64,000 bases of DNA from positions 116,578 through 180,577 of the forward strand of contig JNVV01000036.1 of assembly GCA_000733355.1 (NCBI GenBank), written 5' to 3'. Source of the DNA: Falciphora oryzae (Eukaryota; Ascomycota; Sordariomycetes; Magnaporthales; Magnaporthaceae). A program made the position numbers and the translations under genes. Shown here one piece after another: positions 10,656 to 21,959 of this stretch (position 1 is the first letter of the stretch; every line of letters begins with the position of its first letter). The notes beneath the pieces are model-generated. The model saw only the letters and a list, made by a program, of their open reading frames with translations. It had not been told where the DNA came from and made no database searches.

Positions 10656-13600
10656 TTAATCCATTCGTTTATAATATTTGCGGATAAAACGTAATTTAAA
10701 ATACGTCCTATCCGTAAAAACTACCGAATCACTTTCGCCGCCTCCTTTTAGCGGCTTAACGTTAACGTTATTGCTTCCGACATTATTTGTAGCAGCGTTG
10801 TTCGTTTTTCGCGAAAGCTAGGGCAGTGACCTAGTACGTAGGCGACTATTTCCGGGGACTGCCCGCAGGGACATTCCGCGTTTATTTTTGGAATTCGCTT
10901 CGACGCTAAATAGCTTTTTAGCCCTAACCGTTCCGTACGTAGCTGAATTAATAGGGAGCTTTCGGTTTTATATAGGTTTCGGTAAAATAACAGCCTTTTT
11001 TCGCTTAATTCCCTTTTGCTCGCTTTTGCCTATCGTTTCGTACGGGCTGCGTACCTTTTCCATTGCTCCCTCCATTCTTTTTCGATAGCTTTTTCGGGGG
11101 GTTAGTTTAATATCCAATTGGTTGCTTTTTCGCGTTTGCGTGTTTTTTTAGACGTCGTTACGGATTATCGCCTTTTCGTATTTTTTAGTTTTTTTTTTAC
11201 GCCTTTATATGCTTTTTCGATTTTTTCCGCCATTCCGCTACCTCGTAGTTTCCTTTCGAAATGGGCGATTCGTTTGTTTAATTAAATGTTAATTAGCGTT
11301 ACGTATGTTTTTACTTCTAACAGCTTTTATAATATGCTTTTATATGTTCCGGTCGTTTTTTTTAAGCATTCGTTTTGCATTTTCGCTTACGTTTTAGCCA
11401 CCCCTTTAGGTTTTTGTAGGTTCCCGTCAAATTTATAATACGCGGGGGCTGCGAATTTTAAAGCCGCTTTAATTACCGCTAGGTATAGGTATTTGGTTTT
11501 AATAAACGTAGGTCCTTAGGTGGTCGCTACGAGGCGTATAAAAAATAGCTTTTGGTATTCCATTTTGTTATATATTTTCCGTATATGTTAAATTCATTTT
11601 AATTTGGAATCGATCCAAAAGCTAAAAATTCGGACGCCTTTTTCGGTTTTTTTCGGCTTTACGGTAACTTCCCCGAAATGTAACGGGAAAGTAGGGAGTG
11701 ATTTCCGTTTTTTAGTTAGTTAAATAAATTGGTATTTGCTTGGGTCGAATTTTGCTCCGAATTTGGTAGCCTATTTAATGCATACGTTATGTGTTATGTT
11801 AAGTTTTTTTGCTGCGTTAGTCGCGTTGCGGTCGAAGCTAATTAGGTTAGTATCGTCCGCGAATTTTATCGATGTTACCCCTTTTACTTCGCGGAGGTTT
11901 TTATATAGCTTTGCGGTATAAAGGATAAATAGGATAAAAGAAATCGGGGAGCTTTGTAGGATTCCGCAAAGTATTTTTAACGTTCCAATATCCTCGCCGT
12001 CGAAATGGAAAAATGTTTTCTTTCCATTTAAAAAGCTTTTTAATAATTGCAATAGCTATAATAGGTATCCGTATTTCCTAAGCTCGTTTAATAGGCGTAA
12101 ATACGATACCGTATCGAAAGCGCCGCTAATGTCGAAAAATAGGAGCTTTATTACTGCTTTCGCGTTTTAAGCTATGTTGATTATATCCGTAAAAAGGCGT
12201 ATAGCTGTTTCCGTTAATTTATTTTATCGGTTTCCTATTTATTCGTCGGGGAATAACTAATACTTTTTTATTATATTTTTTATACGGTTTGTTAAAATCT
12301 TTTTTAAAACTTTCCCTATAATTTCCAATAGGGCGATCGGCTTTTAAGCTCCGATTATGCTAAAGTTTTTGTCGGGTTTTTGCAAAATGATAGTGCGAAA
12401 CCGCCGGAACTTCGCGGGGAAATAGCCGTAGTTTATGCACGCGGTAAACAGCTCCGCTATAGCCGTGAATAGGGCGGGTCCCATTGCTAATAGGCTTCCG
12501 TTTGGGATGCCTATCAGCTTTAGTGCTTTTTATGGTCCGGTTTTTCGCAGGACCTTTTTTACGTTTTCCGCAAATACCTTTCGGCGAATTTCCAATAGGG
12601 TAGCGTTTGTAGGGGGGTCGTCCGGAACGTCCGAAACGTCGGCTATAAACGTTGGGAAAAATTTCGCCTTTAAAGCTTTTTTTTTGGTTTACCGGGTCGC
12701 CGTAACCCCTCCGCCCCCTAGCTTTAACGTCGGTAGGGAAAGGGGCGGTAAGGGTTAGTGGTTTTTTTTTTTTTGCCTATTTGGCGATCGTTTATATGCT
12801 TTTAGCGTTTTGTTTTTTACTCGCTTCGTATATAGCGGTACGTTACGTATACCTTTTTGCTATTTTAATAGCCTATTTTTTTCTTTTCGTTAATTCCTTT
12901 ATTAAAATTTTAGCTACGTCGGTGCGGTTTCGCTTCCATTCCTTTTCGGCTTCGTATTTTTCGCGGAATAGTTGTAAAAATTTTTCGGTCCACTAACTAT
13001 AGCTTCCGGGTTTATTTTTCCGCTTTAAGACGGTAAAATTTCTAATTTCTAATATAGCTTTAATTAATTCGTCCACTCGATCGTTGATCGCTTATGGGTT
13101 GCTAAAAGGTCGGGTTAATTTGGTTATACGAGCTACCGTTAAATTTTTCGCGTTTTTTTTTATCGATTTTTTTCCAATTCCACCTTTTTTTTTGGGGGGG
13201 GGGGTTTTTAGCTAAAGGCTTAGCTTTTGGATTGTAGTTATAATCCCCGCGTAATCGCTACCCTTTTATTTCCATTTCGTAGGTTCCATTATAGCTAGGT
13301 TATTTGTAGCCTACGTTAGGTTTATCGTTGTGTTTTTATAGCGTAGTGCGGATTTCGTCGGGAAATCGCGGCGGGTTAATAGGTGCATATTTTATGCTTT
13401 TGTTAGCCCTAATAGTTTTGCAATTCCTGCGTGCATTAAAGGCTTTTTTTTTTTCGGGACATTTAAAGGTTATAATATAGGTTAAAGTCCTTTACTATTA
13501 AATTGTAGCTTTTAGGGTATCTTTTTGCGAAATCGTTAATAAAAGTAACCCAATTTATTTACTATAGTACTCCCCGGTATTAGTAAATAAACCAACCATA

Positions 13601-13985
13601 TTATAATGTTCTTTTTTTTAGTGCCGATAATAACTCGATATTAGTCCGGTTTCGCTTCGTAATTTAATATACGTAGCGTAGACCTAACGTAAATTATTAT
13701 ACGTACGGGTCGGGGTAATGGTAAAGGGGGAAGGGAGGGGGAGGGGGCCTACTCCCTTTCCTTTTTAGGGGAAAGTGATGTTACCTCGCCGTGGGGTCGT
13801 GGCGTTAGCGCTTATTAGTATTGGATGATTTTTATTCCTGTTTAGGTCGGGTATTTCGTTTCCCTTTTGCCGTTTTTTAGTGGCTTTTGGATCGCTAGTA
13901 CGTCGAAACGACCGCTTTTTGCCAGCAACGCGTTTAGTACCTTTATTTTCCTTCCTATGTTTTATTATAGGACCTTAAGCTTTAT
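10656..13985 (-). pseudogene. LINE family 1 ORF2 (endonuclease and reverse transcriptase), copy 1
   Basis: Read on the minus strand. The FADD active site is intact at 11852-11863, in an open stretch (11771-12052) that also holds the upstream SP-I--LFILY reverse transcriptase motif. The C-terminal Cys-Pro-Cys-Gly...His...Cys motif typical of Tad-group ORF2 lies near 10815-10885. The frame ends at TAA 10656-10658. The endonuclease start near 13985 is set by comparison with copy 3. Many RIP stops interrupt it. The protein would nick the target and copy LINE RNA onto the nick. Confidence 0.82.
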
Positions 13986-16250
13986 ATAATGTTTGCAATA
14001 GTTGTATCTTTTTCGTTTTCGGGGTATATATTTTTGGGGGTTTTTTTAACCTCTTTACGGAATTGTATTATCGGTAATAGGGGTTTACTTTAGTTTAACC
14101 TTAGTAATACTGTTTTTAATGGGGAAGGTAATGTTGGGGTAGCTGGGGGTCCTAAGGTTTTCGGCGTCCCCGGGGATTGGGATACGCGGGGTTTTTTTAA
14201 GGGTATTTTCGGTTTTTGGCTGCGGAAAAAGAAAAAAATCGCGGCGTTATTGTTATCTGCTTTAAAGGTTTTTCGTAGCCTGCCTACCGGCTTTCCCGGG
14301 GATTTGCCGGCACTCCTAGGAAAGTTTTTTTTTTTTTTGTAAAAGAAGGGGGTCGCGGCGACGTTTGTTTTAGCTCGCTTGCGTCCTTTTGTTAAGCTAG
14401 TTCCGGGGTTTCCGGCGCGTTTTTTCGGCTCGGTGTGGGGGTTTGCGGGGTTTCCGCTACCGGCTCCGTCGGTATAGTTTTTTTAGTATTCGGCCGGGGT
14501 GGCTTTTTTTTCCAAATGGCAGGGTTTTTTATTAAATACGAAGGTTACCCCTAATGTTTCGCCGCGACCTTTTTGGATGCGTCGCTTATACCATTTATCG
14601 AGGTGGTTTTTTAGGAAGGCTTTCCTTTTTTCGTAGGTTTCGAATCCTTCGACGTAGGCGTTAGCCTACCGAATCCCTGCGTTTACTTTTTCCATAAATG
14701 GGATTCTGTTTTTTATTTAGGAAAGCTTTTGTTTTATTACCGGGTTTTATCCTTTTTTCCCCTATGGGTCCGGCGTAAGGGGTAAAGGGGCTCGCGGCGA
14801 CCTTAGCGGCGGGGTCGGTTATTTTTTAAAGTGGGTTAAGCGTGTAAATTATGCGTTTTTTCTTTTTTGTTGCGTTTGTTTCCTGATTGGGCATTTTTGG
14901 TAGTAGGACGGGTGCTTTGTTTTGTTGCATGGGATATAAAAGGCTTCGCTGATATCTTTTAGAAATTTCGCCGCGGCCTTTTTTTTTTTCGCATTGTTTA
15001 TCGTTGTGTTTTTTTGATCCGTACCAGGCGCACGCGATGTTGAGCTTGCATTGGGGGCTTTTGTGCCCTTAGTTTTAGCATTTGAAGCATTGGGCGGTAG
15101 CGAGTTCGGGGTCGAAGGGACGGCATTGGTACGTCGCGCCGTCCCATTTAAAGTAGTTCTTTTGGAGGCGGTTTGCCCCTTCGAGGTTCGTTAGTTGGAT
15201 AAAAGCTGCTATAATGGGTTTGTTATTTCGCCGCTTTTACGCCGCTACCATTATACGGCTAATCGCGTCCGTTTTGTTATTTTTTTGCAAGGTTTTCACC
15301 AAATCCGATCCGGTTTCCGCCCTCCCGTTATCGTTTAAAAGGGATCGAAAGGACGTCGTAGGTAAACCCGTCGCTATTATCGTAATCGTCGGTTTTTTAA
15401 GCTTTAAACGGTTGGCGTGCCACGAGCCCTTTAAAAGGGCTACGAAAGGCGCGTACTAAAGGTAGGGCTTGTAATGTTCTGTTAGGTCGTTTAGGTAGTC
15501 CATTATTTCCCATTCGTGCGTTTGGTCGCGGTCCCGTCGCCGCCGCATTTCCGATACCTTTCGGCTTTTTTTTTCCGCTTTTTTTTTGGTTTCGGCGTCT
15601 TTAAAATGCAAGCGTATGTTTTCCGATGGGTGTTAGTGGGCCGTTTCGACCTATCCGCAACCTAACGTAATGTTATACATTTAAAGGATTTTTCCCGGGG
15701 CTATTTTTTTAATTAATGCCCCTTTTTCGATAGTAAGAACTTTATTATCGATCGGAAACGCAGTTGTTTTTTTTCGCTATCGCTGGGCCCCCGGGGGGAG
15801 CTTTTTAAGCCTTCGTTGCGATTTGGGCCTAGGTTAGCTTCCCGGCCCCTTTTGCGGGTTAAGTGTTGTGCGTCGTATGCATTTTTTTTTAATCGTTAAT
15901 TTAATTCGCTTAAAGGATTTTAGGATCGTTTGGGTCGCGTCGGGGTCGATGGTCGTGGTCGTTGGGGTCGCGGTAGTCGTTCCGGTCGTTTCGAGGTGTC
16001 GTACGAGGTTCGCGATAATCGTAACGGCCGTAGTTTTTCTCTCTTTTTCATTAAGCGATTGGAAGTACGTTTTTGCGTAATTTATCGTTTTTTAAATGGG
16101 TTTGGGTCGATTCGAGCTCGCGGATGGTTTTTTTCGGGGTTACGTTGGGTTGTTTGGGGTATTTTCGGTGCGCGACGCGTATTGCGAATAGGCGAGGCCA
16201 AAAGCCTTTTCCATCCGCGCCGCGACGTCGCTTCGGGGTAGCATCGAGCC
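13986..16250 (-). pseudogene. LINE family 1 ORF1 (Gag-like, CCHC knuckles), copy 1
   Basis: A minus-strand Gag-like frame. A CX2CX4HX4C knuckle reads at about 15045-15100. A second knuckle follows at about 15000-15045, but its second Cys codon is TAC (Tyr); copy 3 also has Tyr there. Sequence upstream encodes the RNA-binding region shared with copy 3. Stops are scattered through it. Boundaries are approximate. Confidence 0.72.
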
Positions 16251-16297
16251 CGCCGCGCCCTAAAGCAACTCGGCGGTGCCGATTCTCGTTAGTCTCA

Positions 16298-16533
16298 GTA
16301 GCTCAAACCAGATAAGGGGCGAAGGTCACACAAGTCACTTTTTCTCCACATCTAGCCATATCATTAATTCAGCTAATTACAATCCCCACACAATTTCGCC
16401 GCCATTTGGTTTGAGGTCGCATGGTGCGAAAAGTAGCATGCGATTTTAAAATCCCATCCAACCTCCAATTTACCAAAATTACCATTCTCCTTTCCTCCAC
16501 CACATTACGCAATTCGTACCTACCGGTTTCTAT
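16298..16533. other. Spacer between LINE copy 1 and the DUF6589-like gene
   Basis: Mixed-composition sequence with more CpA than its surroundings. A short imperfect inverted pair (CTCAAACCA near 16302 and TGGTTTGAG near 16407) is visible. It may be the promoter of the downstream gene; no gene seen. Confidence 0.4.
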
Positions 16534-18900
16534 TTAGAATTTGCGCCTACGAAAATCGAAATTTTGGGCGTTATCGCCATATCGTCTCCTTTTTCTCTTT
16601 TTTTATTACCGGCTTTCCTTTCCGATCAACCGCCGCAACCGGCTCCTAATACCACGTTTCCCACATCGGATCTCACGATTTTAGCAACATCCCCACCTCT
16701 CCCACCGGCCGACTCCAACTCCGACTCCGACTCCAACGACGAAAGCGACGGCAATAATACGCCTTCGAACCTTTTCCCCTATTTAACGCCTCGGCCGGCT
16801 GCTTTCGATTCACCTTTAGCGGCGCGGAATTCCCGCCTACAAACAGCTCGCCGTTTAGGGGCCCCCGCGTCCCTTTAAAAGCCCCGCCACTCCTATCCAT
16901 TTAACGACGATTCCGACCCTTTAAAAAAGCCCGACTCCCCGACCTATAACCTGGTATAAAAAACGCTGCAGTTTTAGCGCAGTTTAAAGCTACAATCTTC
17001 GTTCCCCAAATTCTTTAAACAATGGGCGTGTCAGCGTCGCACCGATAGCAAACGCAATAAACTTCGCCTTTCCCAACTCCGCTCCTATTTGCAAAACCCC
17101 GACGTTTAGCATGCTTTTTCCAAAACTGGCATCCAGATCCTGCTCAACGGCGAAAGCGCGCCTCCAAATACGTACTACGCCTTTATCCGCCGAAAGCTTA
17201 ACGCCTTTGCCGCGTTTAGCCCGTTCGACAATTTCGACCCGGCACAATTCAGTAAAAAAAACGCCCTTTACACCGCCAAAAACATTTGCGACGTTTCCTG
17301 GGTACAAAACTAATTGTTGCAATGCGACTCCCGCCTTTAAAAACATACGCCCCTACTTAACCAGTTACTTACTACTGTCATAGTTAATACCCGAGCCGAC
17401 TAGGACTTCTATAGCCCTAACCGTTAAACCCCCAAACCTACACCTAAAAGGGCGGCGACCCCAAAGGGGATAGTTACCCCAGGTGGGGCGGCGACCCCTG
17501 GAGTGGCAGCGACCCCTAAAAGGGCAGCAACACCTGGAAGGGCAGCAACATTTGGAGGGGCGGCAATAACTATAGCCATAAACTTTAGCCCCCGTTATAT
17601 AATTGCAAATATTATAGCACACGCGCGGGCGTTTAAAAAAAGCAACTATTTAAAACGGGTCCTTGGGATTTATTAGGTAAACAGTGGCGTTCCGCAACGG
17701 GTAATAAATATTTTTTTAAAGTTCGGGGTCAACTCCTCCTATAAAATTACCAAAAACCAAATAACTTTTATAGTCGATAAGGCTACAATACGTTTACCAA
17801 CTAAATAATAACCGATTTTATCTTTTATATTAATATACCTTCCTTTATAAAAAAATATCCAACGTATTGCTTTTAACCCTAACTTAACATTTGTTTATAA
17901 CAACTTCAACTTTATAAACCGTGTTTAAAACCTTAAATAAGGCCGCAAAAACGTTATGCGAAATATTACCACCTGCTTCGCTATCGGGAGCCCCGATATC
18001 GTCCGCTATACCCAATTATAATGGCATATTATAATGCCGTTTAAATTGGAATGGCTCCAAGGCCCATATATGTTAGCCCCTCTTATTGCGAAACCGATAT
18101 GCTTCTAATACCTTTTCCGGCATAAAGTGCTGCACCACCTTTTTAAAGGCACATATACTAACAGGTTTCCTATTTGCTAATTCCCTAACGTTTTTCGTAT
18201 TAACACTTTAAAATCCTATATTATCCAAACCCTAACCATTATAAAAAGCGAAAACGAGCTTAGCGGTATTCTTCGGGTTTATAAACAACTTTTCCAAAGG
18301 ATTTTAGGTTTTAAACCCGGCACATTTAACTACAATAACGTCCTTATCCTACTTTATAGCGACCAAAAAACAACATCCTTTATTAAACATATCCAATCCG
18401 CCAATATCAAATATATTACACCTTTTAACCGCAAACAATAGTTCCTTCCAATCCCTACCTTTTTCCACGTCCAAATCAATTTTATCCACCACGTTTAAAA
18501 AAAGTTTTATCCTTTAATCAAAACCGATATCCTAGGCTTCGGCCGTAATTAAAAAATATTTAATTCCAAACCAAAGTTTTACTACGCGCTTCGACTCCTC
18601 CAAAACAGCTACCGTGCACGCGTTCTTACCATAAGCATAAGCGTACTCTAAAAGGATAGCAAACTCCCCAAAAGGCAGGGACTTATCCCATCCGCCGTAC
18701 AAAAAGCGTTTGCCTCCGCTTCCCCGGAATACATCAAATCCCTCCAAACCAAAGTCGATAAGGAAACGTTTTTAGCATCTGCCACTATAAAACGGAACCC
18801 TAATACGAATAGTCCCGTTAACATCCCTTTCCGGTTACAAAGTCGGTACCTTTAAGCTATACAGCTGCTTTGGACTGTTAACGAAACTATACGACAAAAA
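16534..18900 (+). pseudogene. DUF6589-like protein, RIP-broken
   Basis: A plus-strand frame with an open part at 16564-16878, then many TAA and TAG stops, continuing to about 18900. The N-terminal third is Ser/Pro-rich. Frame-consistent translation includes a Tyr-Asn-Asn-Phe-Asn-Phe motif near 17898, a Gly-Ser-Pro-Asp-Ile segment near 17985, and a Ser-Asp-Gln-Lys-Thr segment followed by a phenylalanine-His-rich block near 18360-18490. This resembles the DUF6589 domain found in repeated fungal genes. It contains an 18-bp minisatellite (17485-17575). Some frame shifts are possible in the middle. Its cellular role is not known to me. Confidence 0.5.
17485..17575 (+). repeat. 18-bp coding minisatellite
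   Basis: About five imperfect units of 18 bp encode a repeating Ala-Ala-Thr-Pro-X-X hexapeptide inside the DUF6589-like frame; a more degenerate start may reach back to 17437. The unit length keeps the frame. Confidence 0.8.
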
Positions 18901-19027
18901 GATTTCGGTATCTTCCAATAATATATTCTTATATGACCCCTTTACGTCCGGGTGCGGGGTTGAGGATGCTTCCTTCCTGGGGCTTAATCCAGGCCTCCGA
19001 TCCCCGCCACCTGCGTGGTCGTAACAT
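18901..19027 (+). repeat. Terminal fragment of a repeat ending CGTAACA (repeat C)
   Basis: The block 18945-19027, ending GTGGTCGTAACA, recurs at 32731-32787 and 34800-34893, always ending in GTAACA or ATAACA. This suggests the right end of an LTR. Its left boundary is not determined. The copy here is GC-rich and little mutated. Confidence 0.6.
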
Positions 19028-19096
19028 TAAGCCCATAGAAAGATTATTTGCAATATAAAAATCCTTCTCCAAGCCGTTTTTAACGTTTTGTTATAG
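19028..19096 (-). repeat. Fragment of the 293-bp LTR family
   Basis: Reverse complement of the first part of the LTR at 28050-28342 (positions near 28050-28115), with C to T and G to A changes. It abuts repeat C on the left. Confidence 0.6.
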
Positions 19097-19500
19097 CCGT
19101 TTGTTTAAATTTTTGCTAATCGTAAAATATAATAGGTTTTTATAATTTATATAAATTATAATTTAATATTTTATTTTATATAAATAAAGTTTTTATTTTT
19201 TTTAATGCTTTAATAATAGCGAAAAGCATTTTATTATAAATTTGGTAATTTAATTTAAGTTTATTAAGTTTTTGCGAAAAAAAGCGCAAAAATGCAGCTT
19301 TTTTTGCTTGTTTTTTTTATCCGAATTATCCCCCGATTGCGAAATCCAACGTATTAGTTTTTATTTTAAAAAATTTCTTTAAATTTGGTATAGTTAAAAT
19401 TGGTTTTCGTAAAACAGCTTTTCGTAACAATTCGAAAGCTTTTTGTTTTTATTTCCTTTAATAAAATTACGTATCGTTTTTAGTAAAATTCGTAAATAAT
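19097..19500 (-). pseudogene. Ty3/gypsy RNase H remnant
   Basis: Read on the minus strand, this matches the junction of reverse transcriptase and RNase H seen on the plus strand at 63800-64000, including the Thr-Xxx-Xxx-Asp-Phe-Ala-Ile-Gly-Gly RNase H start. It continues to a Leu-Asn-Tyr-Gln-Ile-Tyr segment typical of gypsy RNase H. Stops are TAA. It is a fragment with no enzymatic capacity. Confidence 0.65.
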
Positions 19501-19502
19501 GT

Positions 19503-20090
19503 AACTATAGCTAGCAAGGTTTCAGTTAATTGGATTAGGCCCTAACAGGCGCTATAAATAGCGCTATCGGGGCTCCAAACTTAATTGGTAAAATAGGGTT
19601 GTATTGCAATTAAAAGGCGCTAACAATCGCTTCCTTTATATACCTACCGACATCGATCCCGCGGGTTCTCAGCCGTAGGGGCTTCCAGTGCCGCAAGCGA
19701 TTTTTTAAAAAAAAATTATTTTGTATAAAATTTCCAAAAAATCGACCCACGGCTACCAAACCCATCTCCGCGTTAGGCTTCCAAATCTAACTTGTGTAAA
19801 TTAACTCCTAATTAATTCTGTGCAGGGTAGATGTGCAGGGTAGGCGAGTTAGGGCGACTTATAGCGACTGATTTGAGTGCTTAGGCATCCCATAGGGGCT
19901 ACAGGCCCCCCATAAGCTTCCAGTAGGTGCTGTAGGTGCTGTAAGCAACCTTTAAGCACGCTATAAGCCCTGCCCGCTATTTTTATGCACAACCCCATAA
20001 CAGTACAGGGTAGATAATTTAAAGAGGGTAGTATAAAGTAGGTTGGGCTTCTGCACCCAACTTTAGCTAAATACATTAGTTCTTTTAACA
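19503..20090 (-). repeat. Truncated solo copia LTR, RIP-mutated
   Basis: Reverse complement of the copia LTR at 95-720, ending exactly at the LTR start (TCTTTTAACA, 20081-20090). About the last 40 bases of the LTR are missing on its left. It carries many transitions relative to both LTRs of the full element, so it is older or more heavily mutated. Confidence 0.85.
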
Positions 20091-20128
20091 CTATCAGTTC
20101 GATTTTAAAAACCTAAACGAAATATAAG

Positions 20129-20522
20129 TGTTCGTGGCACGCTGATATCGATATCAACCGGTTGGGGTGAGAAGGCCTTTGGTATATTCTGTTATCCAAA
20201 GTGTCGTCTGTCTTCTAGAAACAACGGAAGGGCTCCTCGTACGAGCCCTCTAGGTACATATATCCCAATCACGGAGGCCGCGGGGTGCGGTCGCACAAGG
20301 CCAGTCCCGGTGCCGGGCTTGACTTGTGATTTGCACCGCCTCCGTACATGACCGGTAATTTCCGTGCATGACCCGTGATTTCCGTTTATAACCGGTGATC
20401 CCCATTGCCGGTCCCTCCGTATCAAAAAGGCGGGGCCTCTTAGTCCCGGAGTCCCTGGTTATTGGGGATTCCCCTTGCCCGTACTTTTATCTATCGTGCG
20501 ACCTTTTGCTACCCTTCCAACA
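20129..20522 (-). repeat. LTR of the copia-like element (3' LTR by transcription)
   Basis: Plus-strand ends are TGTTCGTGG and CTTCCAACA. It carries three related CCGTGATTTCCG-like repeats near 20345-20405 and one CTCGTACGAG palindrome near 20236. Confidence 0.92.
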
Positions 20523-21959
20523 CTAGCAGTTTTTTTTTTATAGTCGCACGTCCCTTTCCCAAAATTAGTTGGAATAGTTAAGTTACCTTTTGCTAAAGTA
20601 ACTCCGTATGCTTTTTATGGTACAAAGGAAATGCAATGGAGGTAACTGGTGTTTTTAAGTAATTTAGTATGGGCTTTATACGGTAATTGTGTTAATGGTT
20701 TGGGAAAAAGCGGGTTTTTTGGGGTAATAGTTTTAAAAAAAATCCATTTAGGGTCCGTATAAAGCTTTTAATAGATCGGGTGATTGTGTTAGGATGGTTA
20801 TGTGGGTAAGAAATTGTGCTAAGGTGGTTGGAGGTATGCGTTAGCTTTTTTGGTTAAATTGTAAATAGTTTCATACAAAAGGCAATTGCTTACTTTATGC
20901 GAGGCCTGCTTTCCTTCCCTATTCGTAAGGATAAAAAGCGTCCTTTCCTTTCCTCCTTTCTAATCTTTTTTTTCCGTGCGATATAACTACAACAACTATA
21001 ACCACAACTATAAACTCGTTTTTTCCGATTACGCGACCTTTTATCGCGCAACCTTTAAATTCTTTTTTTTTTTCAAACTATCAGTTAAAAATTCCACCAC
21101 CTTTTTCGGGCTTTTTTTTTCGGCTCGCACGATGGCTTTTGTACCCGCTTAGCCTGCCGTTTAAACGGTCGTTTTTTTTTTTTCAGTTTTCGGTATATTT
21201 TTTATCTGCACCAACGAGCAAAGTATCCGCTAGCTCCATCTACCTACCGGCTCGTTTAGCAATTGTGCGTTTATAGCCGCGTTCGCTATGCAACTAACCT
21301 CTCTTTTTTTTAAAATTTGCAGGACGAAAAGCGTGCGTTTTATGCTTTGCCGTCCGTTAATATCGAAATCCGGATAAATATCCCGACCGAAGCCGGTGTT
21401 TTTAATCTGGTTGCCCGGATCGTATAACGCGAATCTTATTTCCGTACGGTTTTAATCCATTTTCGCGGAACTTTTTATCGTTGTTGCTTTTAAAAGTGCG
21501 GCAATTTTAATTCGGTGCCGCGTTTTATACGCTGCGTGCGCCTTTAAAAATACCAAATTAGTACCTGCTCGAATTGCATTTGGCAAAGCTATAAAAATAG
21601 GTGTGGTTATGTTTGTACGGGGATTGTTTTTCCCGGTTCGTTTATTATTAGCTCGAACCGTAGCGATAATAATAATGGTTTTGGTAGTAGTAATAGTAAT
21701 CGTACGGTATAAAAACGTTTTCCTTTTTTTTAGCTTTGCTAGTTCGGGTTTAGGTCGTAAAATGATTATAATCGAAAATTAATCGTACGGTAATGTTTTT
21801 TTTTTTTTAGGTATAAAATAAAGGAAAAGGGTTTTTATCGTGCGTTATTTTGCTAGGTTTTTTTTTTTTTTTTTTTTTCGGAATTTGGGTCGGAAAAGAC
21901 TGGAATTATGCGAAATTAAATACTGTATTTAATAAAGGAAAAAAAATTTTCGTTAATTT
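20523..21959. other. 3' non-coding region of the copia-like element
   Basis: T-rich sequence between the pol stop and the LTR, with GTA/GTAATA-rich patches near 21660-21710 and long poly-T runs near 21855-21880. It contains only three CGTACG but five CGTGCG/CGCACG-type relatives. No gene seen. Confidence 0.55.

Larger units (their letters stand above)
8605..16297 (-). mobile_element. Tad-like LINE, family 1 copy 1, RIP-mutated
   Basis: Non-LTR retrotransposon on the minus strand, colinear with the copies at 47341-53404 and 55281-62956. From its 5' end at about 16297 it has ORF1 (Gag-like with zinc knuckles), ORF2 (endonuclease, reverse transcriptase, C-terminal Cys/His motif), then a 2-kb 3' region carrying a gene on the opposite strand. 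The 3' end is a short TA-rich tail near 8605 with no long poly-A. Homology with copy 3 ends at the same base on the 5' side, so this is probably full length. Confidence 0.88.

Noticed and set aside
12435..12758. Open frames antisense to reverse transcriptase in LINE copies (12435-12758, 51253-51603, 58566-59127)
   Set aside because: They are shadows: RIP adds TAA and TAG on the sense strand and leaves the complement open. The real frame is ORF2.
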